A stretch of DNA of 32,879 nucleotides, from contig JAJPHF010000028.1 of assembly GCA_021325365.1 (NCBI GenBank), positions 1 through 32,879 of the forward strand, in the 5' to 3' direction. Shown piece after piece: positions 1-7,761 of the stretch. This DNA is from Pseudomonadota bacterium. GTDB lineage: Bacteria; Chloroflexota; UBA6077; JAJPHF01. The translations under genes and the position numbers were made by a program. The notes below the pieces were generated by a model, which had not been told where the DNA came from, searched no databases, and saw only the letters and a program-made list of their open reading frames with translations. Every line of letters starts with the position of its first letter. Within the stretch, counting starts at the first letter, position 1.

Positions 1-783
1 GCGCAGGAAGCGCTCCAGCGCGTCGGGGCGCTCGGCCAGGCGCGGGCCGGACGTGCCGAGCGCCACGGCCGGATACGGGATGCGCGCGCCCGTGATGTCG
101 TACAGGGTCGGGTAGCCGGCGTTGTTCGCGTGCTCGTCGGCTGGCGGGGTGAGCGAGGCGGCGTCCACGTTGCCCGCCAGCAGCGCGGCGACCTGCTCTG
201 GGCTGTCGCCCGTCGAGAGCAGCGTTACGTCCACGTCGGGGTCGAGGCCCAGCCGTGGCAGCGCCGCGCGGGCCATCAGATCAGTGTTGCCGCCCTTGGC
301 GCTGATTCCTACCCGGCCGCCGCGCAGGTCGGCCGCGCTATGGATGTCCGGGCGCGCGACGATCGCCCCCGCGAAATATGGCTTGGTCGCCCCGATGAGC
401 AGGAGGTCGCTGCCGCTCAGCCGCGCGCGGACGGGGCCGATGCCCCCGATGATGCTCACGTCCACCTCGCCGCTGAGCAGCGCGGCGGCATTCTGGGCGC
501 TGGAGCGGATGCCGATGACCTCGACGTCGAGCCCTTGCTCGGCGTAGTAGCCGGCGTCCTTGGCGATCGCGATGGGCGACTGCGACATGGAGAGCGCGCT
601 GTACGAGGCGCGCACGGCGATCGGCGCGGCCGGCGTCCCCCCACTCCCCCCGCCCGCGGGCGAGCCGGCCGGGCTGGCAGCGGTGCCCCCGGCAGTGGCG
701 GGCTGTGAGGACGGAGCCGCCCCGCGCGCGCAGCCCGCGATCAAGAGCACGCCGACCAGTAGGAGCGCGCCGCGCCCGGCCAT
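1..783 (-). CDS. ABC-type solute-binding lipoprotein (NMT1/SsuA-like), 3' end outside window
   Basis: The frame is open from an ATG at 783 to the window edge, giving the first 261 residues; the C-terminus lies outside. The N-terminus is a lipoprotein signal: a short hydrophobic core and a lipobox L-I-A-G-C with the lipidated Cys at residue 18, followed by a Gly/Ala/Pro/Ser-rich tether. The mature part has the pattern of SsuA/THI5/NMT1-type periplasmic binding proteins: SPIAIAKDAGYYAEQGLDVEV, then repeated 'L-x-x-G-x-V-D' segments (LLSGEVDVSIIGG, LLAGNVDAASLTPP) and DLRGGRVGIS. Such proteins deliver small organic ligands to an ABC permease; the ligand cannot be read here and no permease or ATPase gene is visible. 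AGGAGG lies 8 nt before the ATG. It follows the membrane/spermidine-synthase-like gene on the same strand by 91 nt, with a hairpin between them, so it may be a separate transcript. Confidence 0.85.
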   Translation of the reverse strand, partial: MAGRGALLLVGVLLIAGCARGAAPSSQPATAGGTAASPAGSPAGGGSGGTPAAPIAVRASYSALSMSQSPIAIAKDAGYYAEQGLDVEVIGIRSSAQNAAALLSGEVDVSIIGGIGPVRARLSGSDLLLIGATKPYFAGAIVARPDIHSAADLRGGRVGISAKGGNTDLMARAALPRLGLDPDVDVTLLSTGDSPEQVAALLAGNVDAASLTPPADEHANNAGYPTLYDITGARIPYPAVALGTSGPRLAERPDALERFLR

Positions 784-803
784 CTCGCCACCTCCTGACA
801 CGC

Positions 804-828
804 GGCACTGGCCCCGCGGGCCAGTGCC
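804..828 (-). terminator. Hairpin between two minus-strand genes, terminator-like
   Basis: An 11-bp perfect stem (GGCACTGGCCC / GGGCCAGTGCC) with a 3-nt CGC loop lies 46 nt past the stop of the upstream minus-strand gene and just before the ribosome binding site of the lipoprotein gene. There is no U-run, so it could terminate, attenuate or protect mRNA ends. Confidence 0.5.
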
Positions 829-874
829 CGGTGGCGTCCATCATAGCGCATCGCGGGGCGGCGTGGACGGGTGC

Positions 875-3370
875 TTACTTCAGGATCTCGTCGACGTTGT
901 GGCTGTAGACGCTGAGGTCCGGATACCCGTCCTTCGGCAGCGAGCGGAAGTACTCCACGTACGGGAAGTTGTCGGTGATGATCGGGCCAGGCCCGGCCAC
1001 GTCGAGCAGCTCCGGCTTGCTCGCGTTGTACATGTCGAGCACCTGCTGCGCGTCGGTGAGCCCGATGTCGGCCAGCGCGTTGGCGTGCTGCGACGGCTCG
1101 AACTTCGTCGCCAGCATCGCCGGGTCCACCGTGATCGGCGACTTCGAGCCCACCAGCAGGTCGCCGCCGGACCAGAGCGTCACGTAGGGGAACACGTCGA
1201 GGAAGGTGCGCATCAGCAGCTTGTACTGGTAGTCGGAGAAGGGCGCCAGCCACTGGACCATCAGCCCGTCGTCCTTCAGCACGTTGCGCACCAGCCGGTA
1301 GTAGTCGGCCGAGTAGAGATTCGCGGCGCCCGCGTCGTTCGGGCGGATGATGTCCGCCGTCACCACGTCGTACCGCTTGTCCGTGAGCAGCAGGTAGTTG
1401 CGGCCGTCGTCCACCCGCAAGTGAACGTTCGGCTGGTTCACCACGTCGTAGCTGGCGTCGTCGAACCACGGCGCCGCGTGGACCACGCCGTCCGACAGCT
1501 CGACCACGTCCACGCGGGCGTCCTCCCACTGGCTGGCCGCGCCGGGCGTGGCGCCCCCGCCCAGGCCCACCACCAGCACGTCGCGCGGGTGGGGGTGCAG
1601 CAGCATGCCGAAATGCCCGATCAGCCGGTGGTAGCGCACGAGCCCGGGGTCGGTGTTCGTCTGGCCGCGGCTGTTCGTGAACAGGCAGTAGATGTCGCTC
1701 GGCGTCTGCACGACGCTGACCGTGTTCTCCAGGCTCTCCTCGTACCAGACGGTCGGTCCCGCGCAGAACGAGTCCTCCGCCACGAACGGGCGCGTGCGCA
1801 GGAACTGCTCGCGGCCCTCGAAGATCGTCGCGTACATGTTGGGCGCCCGCACGACGACGGCCCCGAGCAGCACGAGCGGCACGAGTGCGACGAGCGCCCG
1901 CGCCCGCGGCCTGACGCCGTGGGCCACCGCCAGCAGCGCCAGGCCGACGAGCAGGTTGCCCGCGGCGAGCACTGCCAGGCTGTTCTGGCTGCCGAGGTGC
2001 GGGATGAGCAGGAAGCCGGCGATGACCGAGCCGAAGATCGCCCCGAACACGTTGGCCGAGTAGATCGCGCCGATCCGCCGCCCGGCGTCGGCCGCGTTGG
2101 CGGCGTAGATGCGCGCGGCCACCGGGAACGTCATGCCCAGCAAGAACATCGGCGGGAAGATCGCCACGAACGATACGAAGGCCATGAAGCGAATCGGCGT
2201 GCTCAGCACACGACGGATGCCTGGCGTGTCTTGCAGCGCGGCCGTGAGCGTGTACATCTCGCTCAGCGTCAGAATCGACAGCACGGCCGTGAGCGCCACC
2301 GCCAGCTCGAGGATGGCGAACACCAGCACCCAGTTCCAGCGCCGCCGCATGAACGGGTTGATCGCATAGCTGCCCAGCGCGATGCCAAACAGCACCGTGC
2401 ACAGCATGACGGTGAAGGCGTACACGCTGGAGTTGAAGAACATCGACAGCACGCGCGACCATACGACCTCGTACGCGAGCGACAGGCACCCGGAGATACC
2501 GAACGCCCAGAAGACGAGCCGCAGCCCCGGGGATAGGGAAGGGGACGCGGAGGTTACGAGCTGTCCGCTGGCCAGCCCGCCCTCGAGCACTCGGCCGTTC
2601 GTCCCGTGCACCGTAACGGGCGCCACGGCATGCAGCGGCTCATCGCTGCTCGCCGGCCCCTGGCCCCTATCCCCTATCCCCCATCCCCTATCCCCCGCCA
2701 GCCGCCACGCCGCGAGCAGCGCCGCGACGCCGACCAGCAGGTTGATCGCCGCGGCGACGTTGGTGGTGGAGCGAATGCCCAGGCTGCCAACGAGGAAGAA
2801 GCCGGCCGTGCCCGCGCCCACGATTGCACCGAACGTGTTGACGGCGTAGAGCAAGCTGACGTTCTGGCTGAGGCCCTCCGAGCGCATCAGCGACGACTTG
2901 ATGACGATCGGCAGCGTCGCGCCCATCAGGCTGGTGGGCACCAGCAGGATCAGGAACGCCAGGACGATGCGCACGCCGCCGACGAGCAGCGGCGCGCCGC
3001 CGAGCGCCTCGTACAGCGCGTGGTAGACCCCTTGCAGGCCGAGAATCAATTCGGGCGTGACCAGCGCGGTCAGCCCGATCAGCGTCTCGGCGATACCGTA
3101 GGCGGCCAGGGGGTTGCGCAGGCGGTCGGCCAGCTTGCCGGCGCCGAAGCTGCCGACCGCCAGCCCGGCCATGAAGCTCGCCAACACCGTGCTGACGGCG
3201 AAGATCGTGACGCCGAACACCAGGCTGAGCACGCGCAGCCACAGCACTTGGTAGATGAGACCGCTGATGCCCGAGCAGAAGAAGAGCACTAGCAGCAGGC
3301 GGAGGAGCCAGGCGCCGCTCGTGGCGGTGGCCACCTGGGCTCGCGGGAGCGCTCGGCTGGGTGCAGCCAT
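875..3370 (-). CDS. Fused multi-pass membrane / spermidine-synthase-like protein
   Basis: The protein has 831 residues. Residues 1 to about 520 are a long series of hydrophobic helices typical of the 'fused MFS/spermidine synthase' family. The rest is a Rossmann-type methyltransferase/aminopropyltransferase domain with VLVVGLGGGATPG near residue 600, the acidic strand-2 end VDVVELSDGVV, and DDGRNYLL. Family members are often annotated as spermidine synthases, but the real reaction of the membrane-fused type is unclear, so I do not claim polyamine synthesis. An in-frame ATG at 3439 would add 23 residues, but it overlaps a TATAAT box. The ATG at 3370 has AGGTGG upstream and is preferred. A linker between two hydrophobic blocks (about residues 225-280) contains a GGGGATA-type low-complexity repeat that is translated in frame. 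The gene is divergent from the Gly/Tyr-rich protein gene. Confidence 0.85.
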   Translation of the reverse strand: MAAPSRALPRAQVATATSGAWLLRLLLVLFFCSGISGLIYQVLWLRVLSLVFGVTIFAVSTVLASFMAGLAVGSFGAGKLADRLRNPLAAYGIAETLIGLTALVTPELILGLQGVYHALYEALGGAPLLVGGVRIVLAFLILLVPTSLMGATLPIVIKSSLMRSEGLSQNVSLLYAVNTFGAIVGAGTAGFFLVGSLGIRSTTNVAAAINLLVGVAALLAAWRLAGDRGWGIGDRGQGPASSDEPLHAVAPVTVHGTNGRVLEGGLASGQLVTSASPSLSPGLRLVFWAFGISGCLSLAYEVVWSRVLSMFFNSSVYAFTVMLCTVLFGIALGSYAINPFMRRRWNWVLVFAILELAVALTAVLSILTLSEMYTLTAALQDTPGIRRVLSTPIRFMAFVSFVAIFPPMFLLGMTFPVAARIYAANAADAGRRIGAIYSANVFGAIFGSVIAGFLLIPHLGSQNSLAVLAAGNLLVGLALLAVAHGVRPRARALVALVPLVLLGAVVVRAPNMYATIFEGREQFLRTRPFVAEDSFCAGPTVWYEESLENTVSVVQTPSDIYCLFTNSRGQTNTDPGLVRYHRLIGHFGMLLHPHPRDVLVVGLGGGATPGAASQWEDARVDVVELSDGVVHAAPWFDDASYDVVNQPNVHLRVDDGRNYLLLTDKRYDVVTADIIRPNDAGAANLYSADYYRLVRNVLKDDGLMVQWLAPFSDYQYKLLMRTFLDVFPYVTLWSGGDLLVGSKSPITVDPAMLATKFEPSQHANALADIGLTDAQQVLDMYNASKPELLDVAGPGPIITDNFPYVEYFRSLPKDGYPDLSVYSHNVDEILK
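2529..2696. repeat. GGGGATAGGG-type repeat block inside a coding region
   Basis: GGGGATAGGG at 2529-2538 faces an inverted cluster at 2664-2696 built from three or four CCCCTATCCC/CCCCATCCC units. The cluster and the DNA between the arms are read through in frame in the membrane/spermidine-synthase-like gene, giving GDRGWGIGDRGQG and SPSLSPG in a hydrophilic linker. Similar G-rich simple repeats are usually intergenic, so an in-frame location is unusual. Confidence 0.6.
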
Positions 3371-3437
3371 AATCTTCCCACCTCGTACGGCCCCCGGGTC
3401 CCGCGGCAGTGGGCCGCGCGCGGTGGGCAACGGGCGC

Positions 3438-3466
3438 ATTATACCGTTCCCGTGGGCGGCGCTCCA
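3438..3466 (-). promoter_or_regulatory. Sigma70-like promoter of the membrane/spermidine-synthase-like gene
   Basis: On the minus strand a perfect TATAAT (3438-3443) sits 17 nt after a weak -35 (TGGAGC, 3461-3466). The predicted start near 3431 leaves a leader of about 60 nt before the ATG at 3370. This argues against the ATG at 3439, which overlaps the -10 box. Confidence 0.6.
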
Positions 3467-3583
3467 GCGATTCGCCGCGCCGCGCCACGACGTCGCCCCG
3501 GGCGTCCGACGGCCCGAACGCCGCCGTCACAGTGTTGTTATTCAGCCAGACCCAAATATGGCGCCGAAAGGCCGCGCGCTGTC

Positions 3584-3613
3584 TTGACAACGGGCGCGTG
3601 GGTGCTTTACGGT
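3584..3613 (+). promoter_or_regulatory. Promoter of the Gly/Tyr-rich protein gene, TTGACA-N18-TACGGT
   Basis: A consensus -35 TTGACA (3584-3589) is followed after 18 nt by TACGGT (3608-3613). The same pair with the same spacing occurs before dmpE (5695-5724). The leader to the ATG at 3712 would be about 90 nt. Confidence 0.55.
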
Positions 3614-3711
3614 GTGGCCCGACCGGGCGATGGGTGGCCCGAACATAAGGCAGCGACCACCTGTCGGGAGCTGGCCGGACCACTGCGGTCTGGCGGAAGG
3701 TAGAGAGGTAC

Positions 3712-4392
3712 ATGAAGCGACTCCTGGTGGCGCTCGCGGCCGGCGGCCTCTTCGCGCTCGCGCTCGGGACCCCCGGCGCGTCGGCTCAGTCGGGTTACGG
3801 TGTCGGCACGCCCTACGGCTATCCGGGCTATGGCTCCTACGGGGCGGTCAGCCCCTACTCGCCCTATGGCACGCCGTTCTACGCGACCGGCGGCTATGGC
3901 TCGCCCACGGCCACGCTCGGCGCCTACGGGGCTAGCACGTACCCCGGCACCATCGGCGGCAGCTACAGCTACGCCGGCGGCTATCCGTACTACAACACCG
4001 GCGGCTATCCGTACCTCGGCGCCTATGCCGGCTACCCGAACACCATCGGCAACTACGGCGGCTACCCGCTGTACGGCGCCCTGGGCAGCCCTAGCCTGTC
4101 CCCCATCGGCTCGCCGTTCGGTCCGTACTACGGCAGCACTTACGGCGGCGGCTACGGCGGCTACGGATACCCGGGCGTCGGCGCCAGCCCCTACGGCTAC
4201 GGCGCGGGCTACAGCGGCTATGGCACGGGCTATGGCAGCAGCTATGGCAGCTACGGCACGGGCTACGACAGCAGCTACAGCACGGGCTATGGCAGCGGCT
4301 ATGGCGCGGGCTATGGCAACACTTACGGTGTGGGCTATAGCGGTAGCAGCTACGGCACGCCGAGCATGTGCGGCATGGGCTACGGCTGCTAG
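3712..4392 (+). CDS. Secreted Gly/Tyr/Ser-rich low-complexity protein
   Basis: The protein has 226 residues. It starts with a clear signal peptide: MKR, a hydrophobic run LLVALAAGGLFALALG, and ASA before Q26. The mature part is almost entirely Gly, Tyr, Ser, Pro, Ala and Thr in irregular GGYPY, YGxGYG, SSYGS and GYGSGYG units. Its only two cysteines are C220 and the last residue C226 (CGMGYGC). GAGAGG precedes the ATG. I recognise no enzyme domain. Compositions of this kind occur in structural, adhesive or phase-separating surface proteins; that role is an inference. It appears to be monocistronic, between its own promoter and a strong hairpin. The codon pattern (GGC/TAC/AGC) is highly repetitive, and this gives a long Ala/Arg/Val-rich antisense open frame that I consider spurious. 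Confidence 0.8.
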   Translation: MKRLLVALAAGGLFALALGTPGASAQSGYGVGTPYGYPGYGSYGAVSPYSPYGTPFYATGGYGSPTATLGAYGASTYPGTIGGSYSYAGGYPYYNTGGYPYLGAYAGYPNTIGNYGGYPLYGALGSPSLSPIGSPFGPYYGSTYGGGYGGYGYPGVGASPYGYGAGYSGYGTGYGSSYGSYGTGYDSSYSTGYGSGYGAGYGNTYGVGYSGSSYGTPSMCGMGYGC

Positions 4393-4484
4393 GCGCCGCG
4401 CGGGCCTGCCGTCCCGCCAGGGCGCCGCGCCCGGTGGAGCCATCACAGCGCGCGCACCCTAGGGACCATCAGGGCGTCGGACAC

Positions 4485-4510
4485 AGGGCGGGGAGCTGGC
4501 TCCCCGCCCT
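4485..4510 (+). terminator. Strong GC hairpin after the Gly/Tyr-rich gene
   Basis: Arms AGGGCGGGGAGC (4485-4496) and GCTCCCCGCCCT (4499-4510) pair perfectly around a 2-nt centre, so in practice 11 bp with a CTGG loop. It lies 92 nt after the stop codon. No U-tract follows. Confidence 0.6.
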
Positions 4511-4624
4511 GGGCTGTCCGGGCGGCCTGCGAGTCGTCCGCTAGCCACGGCGGTATACTGCTTGCTAAGGAGCCTGGGACGACCGAGCGCGGCCGAAGCG
4601 GCCGCCGACAAGGGGCGGAGCGGT

Positions 4625-5638
4625 ATGCCGAGGTGGAAGGACCTGGGACTGAGCGCCTGGCGGATGTGGCGCGTGCTGGATTGGCGGCCCATCCGCCGCG
4701 AGGCCGAGACGCCCCCGCGGCTCGCGCTGCTCGGCGCCAGCCCCACGCTCGACCGCATCGCCAGCCTCTTTGAGCACGGCGATCTCCGCCGCGGCCCGAT
4801 CGGCCTGCCCATCGACGAGCCGCCGCCCGATCTCGTGATCCTCGACGTCTCCGCCGACCCGACGCGGCTCGAGGTCGCCAGCGTCCAGGCGCGCGAGCTA
4901 CAGGACCACAACCAGGCGGTATTGCTCCTCGTCCCGCCCGGCACCCAGCCCACCGAGCCCGACCTCTCCTACCTGGTGGTCGACGCGGCCGCGCCGCCGA
5001 CCGACGAGCGCCTCGGCCTCGCGCTCGTCGACGCCCTGCCCGACCAGCGCCGGCTCGGCGCCGCGCGCGTCGCCCCGGCCCTGCGGGCGCCGCTCGCGCG
5101 CCTGCTGATCCACGAGGCCTCGTTCGCCAACGCCCAGTTTGCGCTCGTGACCAACCTGCCCACGTTCCTGCCCGGCGTCGGCGGAGCGGCCGCCGCCGGC
5201 GCCGACATCCTGGTGCTCACCACCAACCAGATCGTGCTCATGTTCAAGCTGGCCGCCATCTGGGGCGCGAGCCTGGACAATCCGCGCGCGCTCCTCGCCG
5301 AGGCCGCGCCGGTCGTCGGCGGCGCGTTCTTCTGGCGCACGGCGGCCCGCACGCTCATCGACCTGCTCCCCGGCTTCGCCATGCTCGCGCCGAAGGTCGG
5401 CGTCGCCTACATCGGCACCTACGTCGTCGGCGGCCTGGCCAGCGCCTACTACCAGAGCGGCGTGCGGCCCAGCGACGCCCGCGTGCGCGAGATCGAGGCC
5501 GAGGCCCGCGAAGCGCTGGGCCAGGTATGGCGGCGGCTCCGCCCCGGGGCCGCGCCGGCCCCCTTGGCGCTGCCCCCCGCCCCCGAGCGCCGCACGATCC
5601 CCGTGTCCGCCGGCGCAGCCGCGCCTCCCGCCGACTAG
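4625..5638 (+). CDS. DUF697-like membrane protein with degenerate GTPase-like N-terminus
   Basis: The protein has 337 residues. The start at 4625 has AAGGGGCGGAG just upstream; an earlier in-frame ATG at 4562 falls immediately behind a TATACT box (4554-4559) and is unlikely. Residues about 35-150 contain alternating hydrophobic strands (RLALLGAS, DLVILDVS, AVLLLVPPG) resembling a G-domain order, but with no GKS/T P-loop and no NKxD. Residues about 175-285 hold the hydrophobic segments FLPGVGGAAAAGADILVLTTNQIVLMFKLAAIWG and AYIGTYVVGGLASAYYQSG, which resemble the DUF697 (YcjF-like) membrane domain often attached to or beside small GTPases. The tail is Pro/Ala-rich. The function is unknown; a stress or envelope role is only suggested by the family. 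It lies just upstream of the dmp operon, which has its own promoter. Confidence 0.7.
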   Translation: MPRWKDLGLSAWRMWRVLDWRPIRREAETPPRLALLGASPTLDRIASLFEHGDLRRGPIGLPIDEPPPDLVILDVSADPTRLEVASVQARELQDHNQAVLLLVPPGTQPTEPDLSYLVVDAAAPPTDERLGLALVDALPDQRRLGAARVAPALRAPLARLLIHEASFANAQFALVTNLPTFLPGVGGAAAAGADILVLTTNQIVLMFKLAAIWGASLDNPRALLAEAAPVVGGAFFWRTAARTLIDLLPGFAMLAPKVGVAYIGTYVVGGLASAYYQSGVRPSDARVREIEAEAREALGQVWRRLRPGAAPAPLALPPAPERRTIPVSAGAAAPPAD

Positions 5639-5694
5639 CCGCTCCCCGCCACCGACCACCATCGGACCGCCTGGCCGCGCGCACGCCGCCCCGA

Positions 5695-5724
5695 TTGACA
5701 GGGCAAAAAGCTGAGTGTTACGGT
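5695..5724 (+). promoter_or_regulatory. Probable promoter of the dmpEFGH operon, TTGACA-N18-TACGGT
   Basis: TTGACA (5695-5700) and TACGGT (5719-5724) are 18 nt apart, the same arrangement as at 3584-3613. The predicted leader is about 110 nt, GC-rich and able to fold, before the GTG at 5845. Confidence 0.55.
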
Positions 5725-5844
5725 ACTGGTACGGCGCTGGCGGGCGCTCGGTGCGGCGTGCGCCGCCGCGATCGGCCGGCCGTAACTGCCGCCCCGAGCC
5801 GGATGAAGGCGCCCCCGCCCACCGGGGGCCAGCGGAGGAGTAGC

Positions 5845-6633
5845 GTGGCCCTCGACCGCGCCACCGTGCAACAGCTAGCCGCGGAGCTTCTGGAGGCCGA
5901 GCGCACGCGCGTGCCGATCGCGCCGCTCACCGAGCGCTACCCCGCCCTCGGCGAGGCCGACGCCTACGCGGTGCAGCTCGCCATCATCGACCGGAAGCTG
6001 GCGAACGGCGCCCGCGTCGTCGGCAAGAAGATCGGGCTGACCAGCCTGGCCATGCAGCGCATGCTGAACGTCGACCAGCCGGACTACGGGCACCTCCTCG
6101 ACACCATGACGGTCATGGAAGGCGGCGAGTGCCCCATCGACGCCCTCATCCAGACGCGCGTCGAGCCCGAGATCGCTTTCGTGCTGAAGGACGATCTCGT
6201 CGGGCCGAACGTTACGCGCGAGCAGGTGATGGCGGCGACCGCCTACGTCACGCCCGCGCTGGAGATCATCGACAGCCGCGTGCGCGACTGGAAGATCAAG
6301 CTGGGCGACACGGTGGCCGACAACGCCTCGTCGGCGCGCGTGGTGCTCGGCACGACGACCACGCCCGTCGACGCGGTGGACCTGCGGCTCGTCGGCTGCG
6401 TACTGGAGAAGAATGGCGAGGTGGTGGGCACCGCCGCCGGCGCGGCCGCGCTCGGCGATCCGGCCGTGGCCGTCGCCTGGCTGGCGAACAAGCTCGCTAC
6501 CTACAACATCCCGCTCAAGGCGGGCGAGATCATCATGCCGGGCGCGCTCACCAAGGCCGAAGCGGTGGCGCGCGGCGACGTCATCCGCGCCACCTACGAT
6601 CGCTTGGGCTCTGTCAGCGTGAAGTTCGTATAG
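5845..6633 (+). CDS. dmpE: 2-oxopent-4-enoate (2-hydroxypenta-2,4-dienoate) hydratase
   Basis: The protein has 262 residues and belongs to the fumarylacetoacetase-like hydratase/decarboxylase family. It adds water to 2-hydroxypenta-2,4-dienoate, giving 4-hydroxy-2-oxovalerate, in the lower meta-cleavage pathway. Diagnostic stretches are GKKIGLTSLAMQRMLNV, RVEPEIAF, EIIDSRVRDWKIKLGDTVADNAS (metal-binding Glu/Asp region), VLEKNGEVVGTAAGAAALG and LKAGEIIMPGALT. DWKIK-DTVADNAS and ALKAGE match DmpE/MhpD hydratases better than DmpH decarboxylases. GTG at 5845 is chosen because GGAGGAG lies just upstream and the length then equals that of its paralogue at 8916; the frame stays open further upstream but with shadow-like composition. 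It is first in the dmpE-F-G-H cluster. A palindromic repeat fills the gap to dmpF. Confidence 0.9.
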   Translation: MALDRATVQQLAAELLEAERTRVPIAPLTERYPALGEADAYAVQLAIIDRKLANGARVVGKKIGLTSLAMQRMLNVDQPDYGHLLDTMTVMEGGECPIDALIQTRVEPEIAFVLKDDLVGPNVTREQVMAATAYVTPALEIIDSRVRDWKIKLGDTVADNASSARVVLGTTTTPVDAVDLRLVGCVLEKNGEVVGTAAGAAALGDPAVAVAWLANKLATYNIPLKAGEIIMPGALTKAEAVARGDVIRATYDRLGSVSVKFV

Positions 6634-6638
6634 GGAAG

Positions 6639-6726
6639 GCGCCCTCACCCCGACCCTCTCCCAGGGGGAGAGGGAGTAGGACGTGCTCCCCTCTCCCATA
6701 GGGAGAGGGGCTGGGGGTGAGGGCGC
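6639..6726 (-). repeat. Composite palindromic repeat, family A copy 1 (inside dmp operon)
   Basis: Outer arms GCGCCCTCACCCC (6639-6651) and GGGGTGAGGGCGC (6714-6726) are perfectly complementary. Inside are two local hairpins made of CCCTCTCCC/GGGAGAGGG, separated by GTAGGACGTGCT. Read on the minus strand, the order and the CGTCCTACTC spacer match the copies at 29050-29140 and 31659-31727. It begins 5 nt after the dmpE stop and ends 12 nt before dmpF. Confidence 0.85.
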
Positions 6727-6738
6727 GGGAGGCAAACC

Positions 6739-7635
6739 ATGCCCAAGGTGAAAGTGGCGATCATCGGGTCAGGCAACATCGGCACCGATCTGATGGCGAA
6801 GATTCAGCGCAGCGAGTGGCTCGAGCTGGTGTACATGGTCGGCATCGACCCGCAGTCGGAGGGGCTGGCGAAGGCGCGCGAGCTGGGCATCGCGACGACC
6901 GATAAGGGCATCGAGGAGTTCCTGAAGGACCCGAAAGGCGCCGAGATCGTCTACGATGCCACCTCGGCCGCCGCGCACCGCGCCGCCGCCCCCCTGCTGG
7001 AGCAGGCCGGCATGATCGCCATCGATCTGACGCCCGCCAAGATCGGCGAGTTCGTCGTGCCGCCGGTGAACCTGGGCGAGCACCTCGACGCGAAGAACGT
7101 GAACCTGGTGAGCTGCGGCGGCCAGGCGACCATCCCCGTCATCGCGGCGATCAACAAGGTGCAGCCGGTGAAGTACGCCGAGATCGTGGCGACGATCGCC
7201 AGTCTGAGCGCCGGCCCCGGCACGCGCCAGAACATCGACGAGTTCACGCAGACGACCGGCCAGGGCCTGGTGAAGATGGGCGGCGCCGAGCAGGGCAAGG
7301 CGATCATCGTGCTGAATCCGGCCGACCCGCCGATCCTGATGCGCAACACGGTCTACGCCATGGTCGAGAACCCCGACCAGGAGGCCATCACCAAGTCCAT
7401 CGAGGAGATGGTGAAGACGGTCCAGAGCTACGTGCCCGGCTACAAGCTGCGCGCGGAGCCGCTGTTCGACGGCAACAAGGTGACGGTGTTCGTCGAGGTG
7501 ACGGGCCAGGGCGACTACCTGCCGACCTACGCCGGCAACCTGGACATCATGACCGCGGCGGCCGTGAAGGTGGGCGAGGAGTTCGCCAAGCACCTGCTGG
7601 CCCAGCGCGGCGAGAAGATCACGGCGAGCGCCTAA
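6739..7635 (+). CDS. dmpF: Acetaldehyde dehydrogenase (acetylating), DmpF/MhpF type
   Basis: The protein has 298 residues. It oxidises acetaldehyde to acetyl-CoA with NAD+ and CoA and normally forms a channelling complex with the aldolase encoded next. The sequence shows the N-terminal nucleotide-binding motif [10 protein letters not shown] (residues 8-17), the catalytic SCGGQATIP with Cys126, [19 protein letters not shown], and the C-terminal [18 protein letters not shown]. The length is slightly short of the usual 300-316. GGGAGG precedes the ATG. The gap to dmpG (126 nt) is filled by a second type of repeat, so the operon continues through repeat-derived spacers. Assignment is secure from motifs and neighbours. 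Confidence 0.95.
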   Translation: MPKVKVAIIGSGNIGTDLMAKIQRSEWLELVYMVGIDPQSEGLAKARELGIATTDKGIEEFLKDPKGAEIVYDATSAAAHRAAAPLLEQAGMIAIDLTPAKIGEFVVPPVNLGEHLDAKNVNLVSCGGQATIPVIAAINKVQPVKYAEIVATIASLSAGPGTRQNIDEFTQTTGQGLVKMGGAEQGKAIIVLNPADPPILMRNTVYAMVENPDQEAITKSIEEMVKTVQSYVPGYKLRAEPLFDGNKVTVFVEVTGQGDYLPTYAGNLDIMTAAAVKVGEEFAKHLLAQRGEKITASA

Positions 7636-7640
7636 TCACC

Positions 7641-7745
7641 AGCGGGGTCCAGGGGCGCAGCGCCCTGGTGGGGGTCTGGGGGTGTCCCCCAGATTTCCTC
7701 TTAACGAACATTCCGGAGGGTTGGGGGTGTCCCCCGCCCCCCCCG
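7641..7745 (+). repeat. GGGGGTGTCCCCC-type hairpin repeat between dmpF and dmpG
   Basis: The gap contains a GC hairpin (CCAGGGGCGC-AG-CGCCCTGG), CTGGGGG-TGT-CCCCCAG, and a second GGGGGTGTCCCCC near 7722-7735. Related sequence (GGGGGACACCCCC) is found after the hydrolase gene near 30597. The repeat ends just before the dmpG ribosome binding site. Confidence 0.65.
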
Positions 7746-7761
7746 AGGTGAGGAACACACG

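Noticed and set aside
3371..3439. Upstream ATG at 3439 as start of the membrane/spermidine-synthase-like protein
   Set aside because: The ATG overlaps the TATAAT box of the likely promoter, and the extra 23 residues are Arg/Pro-rich; the ATG at 3370 has a good ribosome binding site.
3607..4446. Minus-strand Ala/Val/Arg-rich open frame over the Gly/Tyr-rich gene
   Set aside because: It mirrors the repetitive GGC/TAC/AGC codons of the secreted protein and has no ribosome binding site or domain.
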